A stretch of DNA of 45,174 nucleotides. Origin: Devosia naphthalenivorans. Lineage in GTDB: Bacteria > Pseudomonadota > Alphaproteobacteria > Rhizobiales > Devosiaceae. A program made the position numbers and the translations under genes. Positions 44,343 to 45,174 of this stretch are shown here, in pieces. Positions within the stretch are counted from its first letter, which is position 1. Every line of letters starts with the position of its first letter. The stretch is from NCBI RefSeq assembly GCF_003056355.1, contig NZ_PYVW01000021.1, positions 1 through 45,174 of the forward strand, in the 5' to 3' direction. The notes beneath the pieces are model-generated. The model was not told the origin of the DNA, did no database searches, and saw only the letters and a list, made by a program, of their open reading frames with translations.

Positions 44343-44771
44343 ATGGATACCAAGGCTGCAATCCTGGCACTGCTCGGCGTTTGGGGCGTAGGCACCTGCG
44401 GCAGCGTGATCCCCACCATGGCCCAGGAAACCGAAGATGCCGCCGACGACCACGGCGAGCCCAATCCCCTGCTGAACAAGGTCTGGGTGCGCTCCGAGGC
44501 CGACGATGCGCTGCCCGGACCAATGCAGATCTTCCTGGCGGATGGCACGCTGGTCAGCGATAGTTGCTGGGAAACCTACCGCCTGTCGAAATGGCAGCAG
44601 GTTTCCGACACCGCCATCAGCTGGGACGAAGACGGCATGACCATCAATGCCGACATCGCCAGCCTTAGCGACAGCGAACTTGTGCTGAATCTGAAACTGG
44701 GTAGCGAAACACAGGAGCAGCGGTTTGTGTCAGCAACGGTGCCCTATGTCTGCCCCGACATGGTGAAGTAG
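44343..44771 (+). CDS. Small secreted protein of unknown function
   Basis: 142 residues with a signal peptide (hydrophobic AAILALLGVWGVG, cleavage near TMAQ-ET). The mature part (LLNKVWVRSEADDALPGPMQ, IFLADGTLVSDSCWETYRLS) has the layout of a small beta-barrel seen in several uncharacterised periplasmic proteins that describe a lipocalin- or META-like fold. Two Cys (SCWET and YVCPDM) could form a disulfide. GGAGGA precedes ATG 44343. Confidence 0.7.
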   Translation: MDTKAAILALLGVWGVGTCGSVIPTMAQETEDAADDHGEPNPLLNKVWVRSEADDALPGPMQIFLADGTLVSDSCWETYRLSKWQQVSDTAISWDEDGMTINADIASLSDSELVLNLKLGSETQEQRFVSATVPYVCPDMVK

Positions 44772-44900
44772 CAGCTTCGAAGTTTATTTCGTTCACTCGG
44801 CGTCATTCCCTCGAAAGCGGGAATCTCACTCACTTCCGCGCAACAGTGGGATTCCCTCGACTCACGCCACAAGTGCAACACCTGCTATGGTGTTGGTGCG
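44772..44900. repeat. Palindromic repeats ahead of the IS30-type gene
   Basis: A REP-like unit (TCATTCCC..GCGGGAAT, 44803-44825, and GTGGGATTCCC at 44847) is followed by CAACACC-TGCTAT-GGTGTTG (44877-44896), a seven-pair hairpin five bases before the transposase ATG. The left end of the IS30 element probably lies here but cannot be fixed without its right end. Confidence 0.5.
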
Positions 44901-45174
44901 ATGGGAACTTTGTATGAGCAGTTGAGCCTGCGGGAGGGGGTTGAGATCGACATTGGGCGGCGCAAGGGGCTCTCGATGCAGGCGATCGGCCAGATGCTGG
45001 GGCGTTCGGCCTCAACCATCAGCCGTGAGTTGGGGCGCAATGGCAGGCCCACCAGGCATTGGCGCGGGAGCTATGATGGCGAGCGGGCGGATGGTCTGGC
45101 GGCGCGGCGCCGGCGCTGGGATGCCCGCCACAAGTTGGCGCGCCAGCCGGCGCTGGCCATAACGGTCAGGGATT
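44901..45174 (+). CDS. IS30-family transposase, N-terminal part (cut by window end)
   Basis: The frame is open for 91 codons to the end of the window. MGTLYEQLSLREGVEIDIGR and MQAIGQMLGRSASTISRELG form the family helix-turn-helix that recognises the element ends. A linker rich in Arg (AARRRRWDARHKLA) follows. The DDE catalytic domain lies outside the window, so integrity is unknown. Confidence 0.85.
   Translation, partial: MGTLYEQLSLREGVEIDIGRRKGLSMQAIGQMLGRSASTISRELGRNGRPTRHWRGSYDGERADGLAARRRRWDARHKLARQPALAITVRD

Overview
The window looks like chromosomal DNA of a GC-rich alphaproteobacterium, most likely a member of the Hyphomicrobiales (Devosia-like). This rests on codon use, the REP-type inverted repeats, the family mix (dipeptide-type ABC operons with enolase-superfamily enzymes, FadR-type GntR regulators) and the CheA architecture. 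Genus assignment is inference. No rRNA, no intact tRNA and no CRISPR array were seen.

Layout. (1) 1-2900 is an accessory edge: a tRNA 3'-end fragment beside a decayed large-serine-recombinase tail (probable attachment-site scar), a secreted tandem ABM-fold protein with a divergent LysR regulator, and a decayed ORF. (2) 2940-13915 is one co-directional, mostly overlapping chemosensory cluster: a soluble receptor with two signalling hairpins, a protein of three CheW domains, CheB, CheR, CheA, a small STAS-like protein, a CheY-like receiver, a CheC-type phosphatase with both active sites, and a PAS hybrid histidine kinase. No ligand-binding or membrane receptor is present, so it looks like an alternative (non-motility or cytosolic) chemosensory pathway. 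(3) 13916-17664 is a scarred region: a frameshifted histidine phosphatase, a small membrane ORF, a complete IS1111-type insertion sequence (15321-16727) and an intact histidine phosphatase.

(4) 18061-26938 is a self-contained uptake and sensing locus. A textbook sigma-54 promoter (TGGCAC-N5-TTGC at 18061) precedes an FbpA/AfuA-like binding protein, a two-domain permease (broken by a one-base frameshift near 19835), an ATPase, a second paralogous binding protein, a membrane histidine kinase and an NtrC-type sigma-54 activator. The last three match the PgtC-PgtB-PgtA arrangement, so the activator probably drives the promoter at the head of its own cluster. The likely ligand is an organophosphate (sugar phosphate or phosphoglycerate) rather than iron. 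(5) 27108-28460 holds a GFA-fold protein, an NTF2-like protein and a kinase remnant.

(6) 28595-36129 is a catabolic operon: a dipeptide-family binding protein, an enolase-superfamily enzyme, two permeases, two ATPases, a cupin and a GntR regulator. (7) 36143-36800 is a repeat-rich gap. (8) 36823-41835 is a sugar-acid locus: KdgD-type dehydratase, two enolase-superfamily enzymes and a GntR regulator on the minus strand, with a divergent NAD-dependent epimerase/dehydrogenase. This fits oxidative uronate or aldarate breakdown. (9) 42144-45174 carries an SDR, an OYE-family flavin oxidoreductase, a small secreted protein and the start of an IS30-family transposase cut by the window end.
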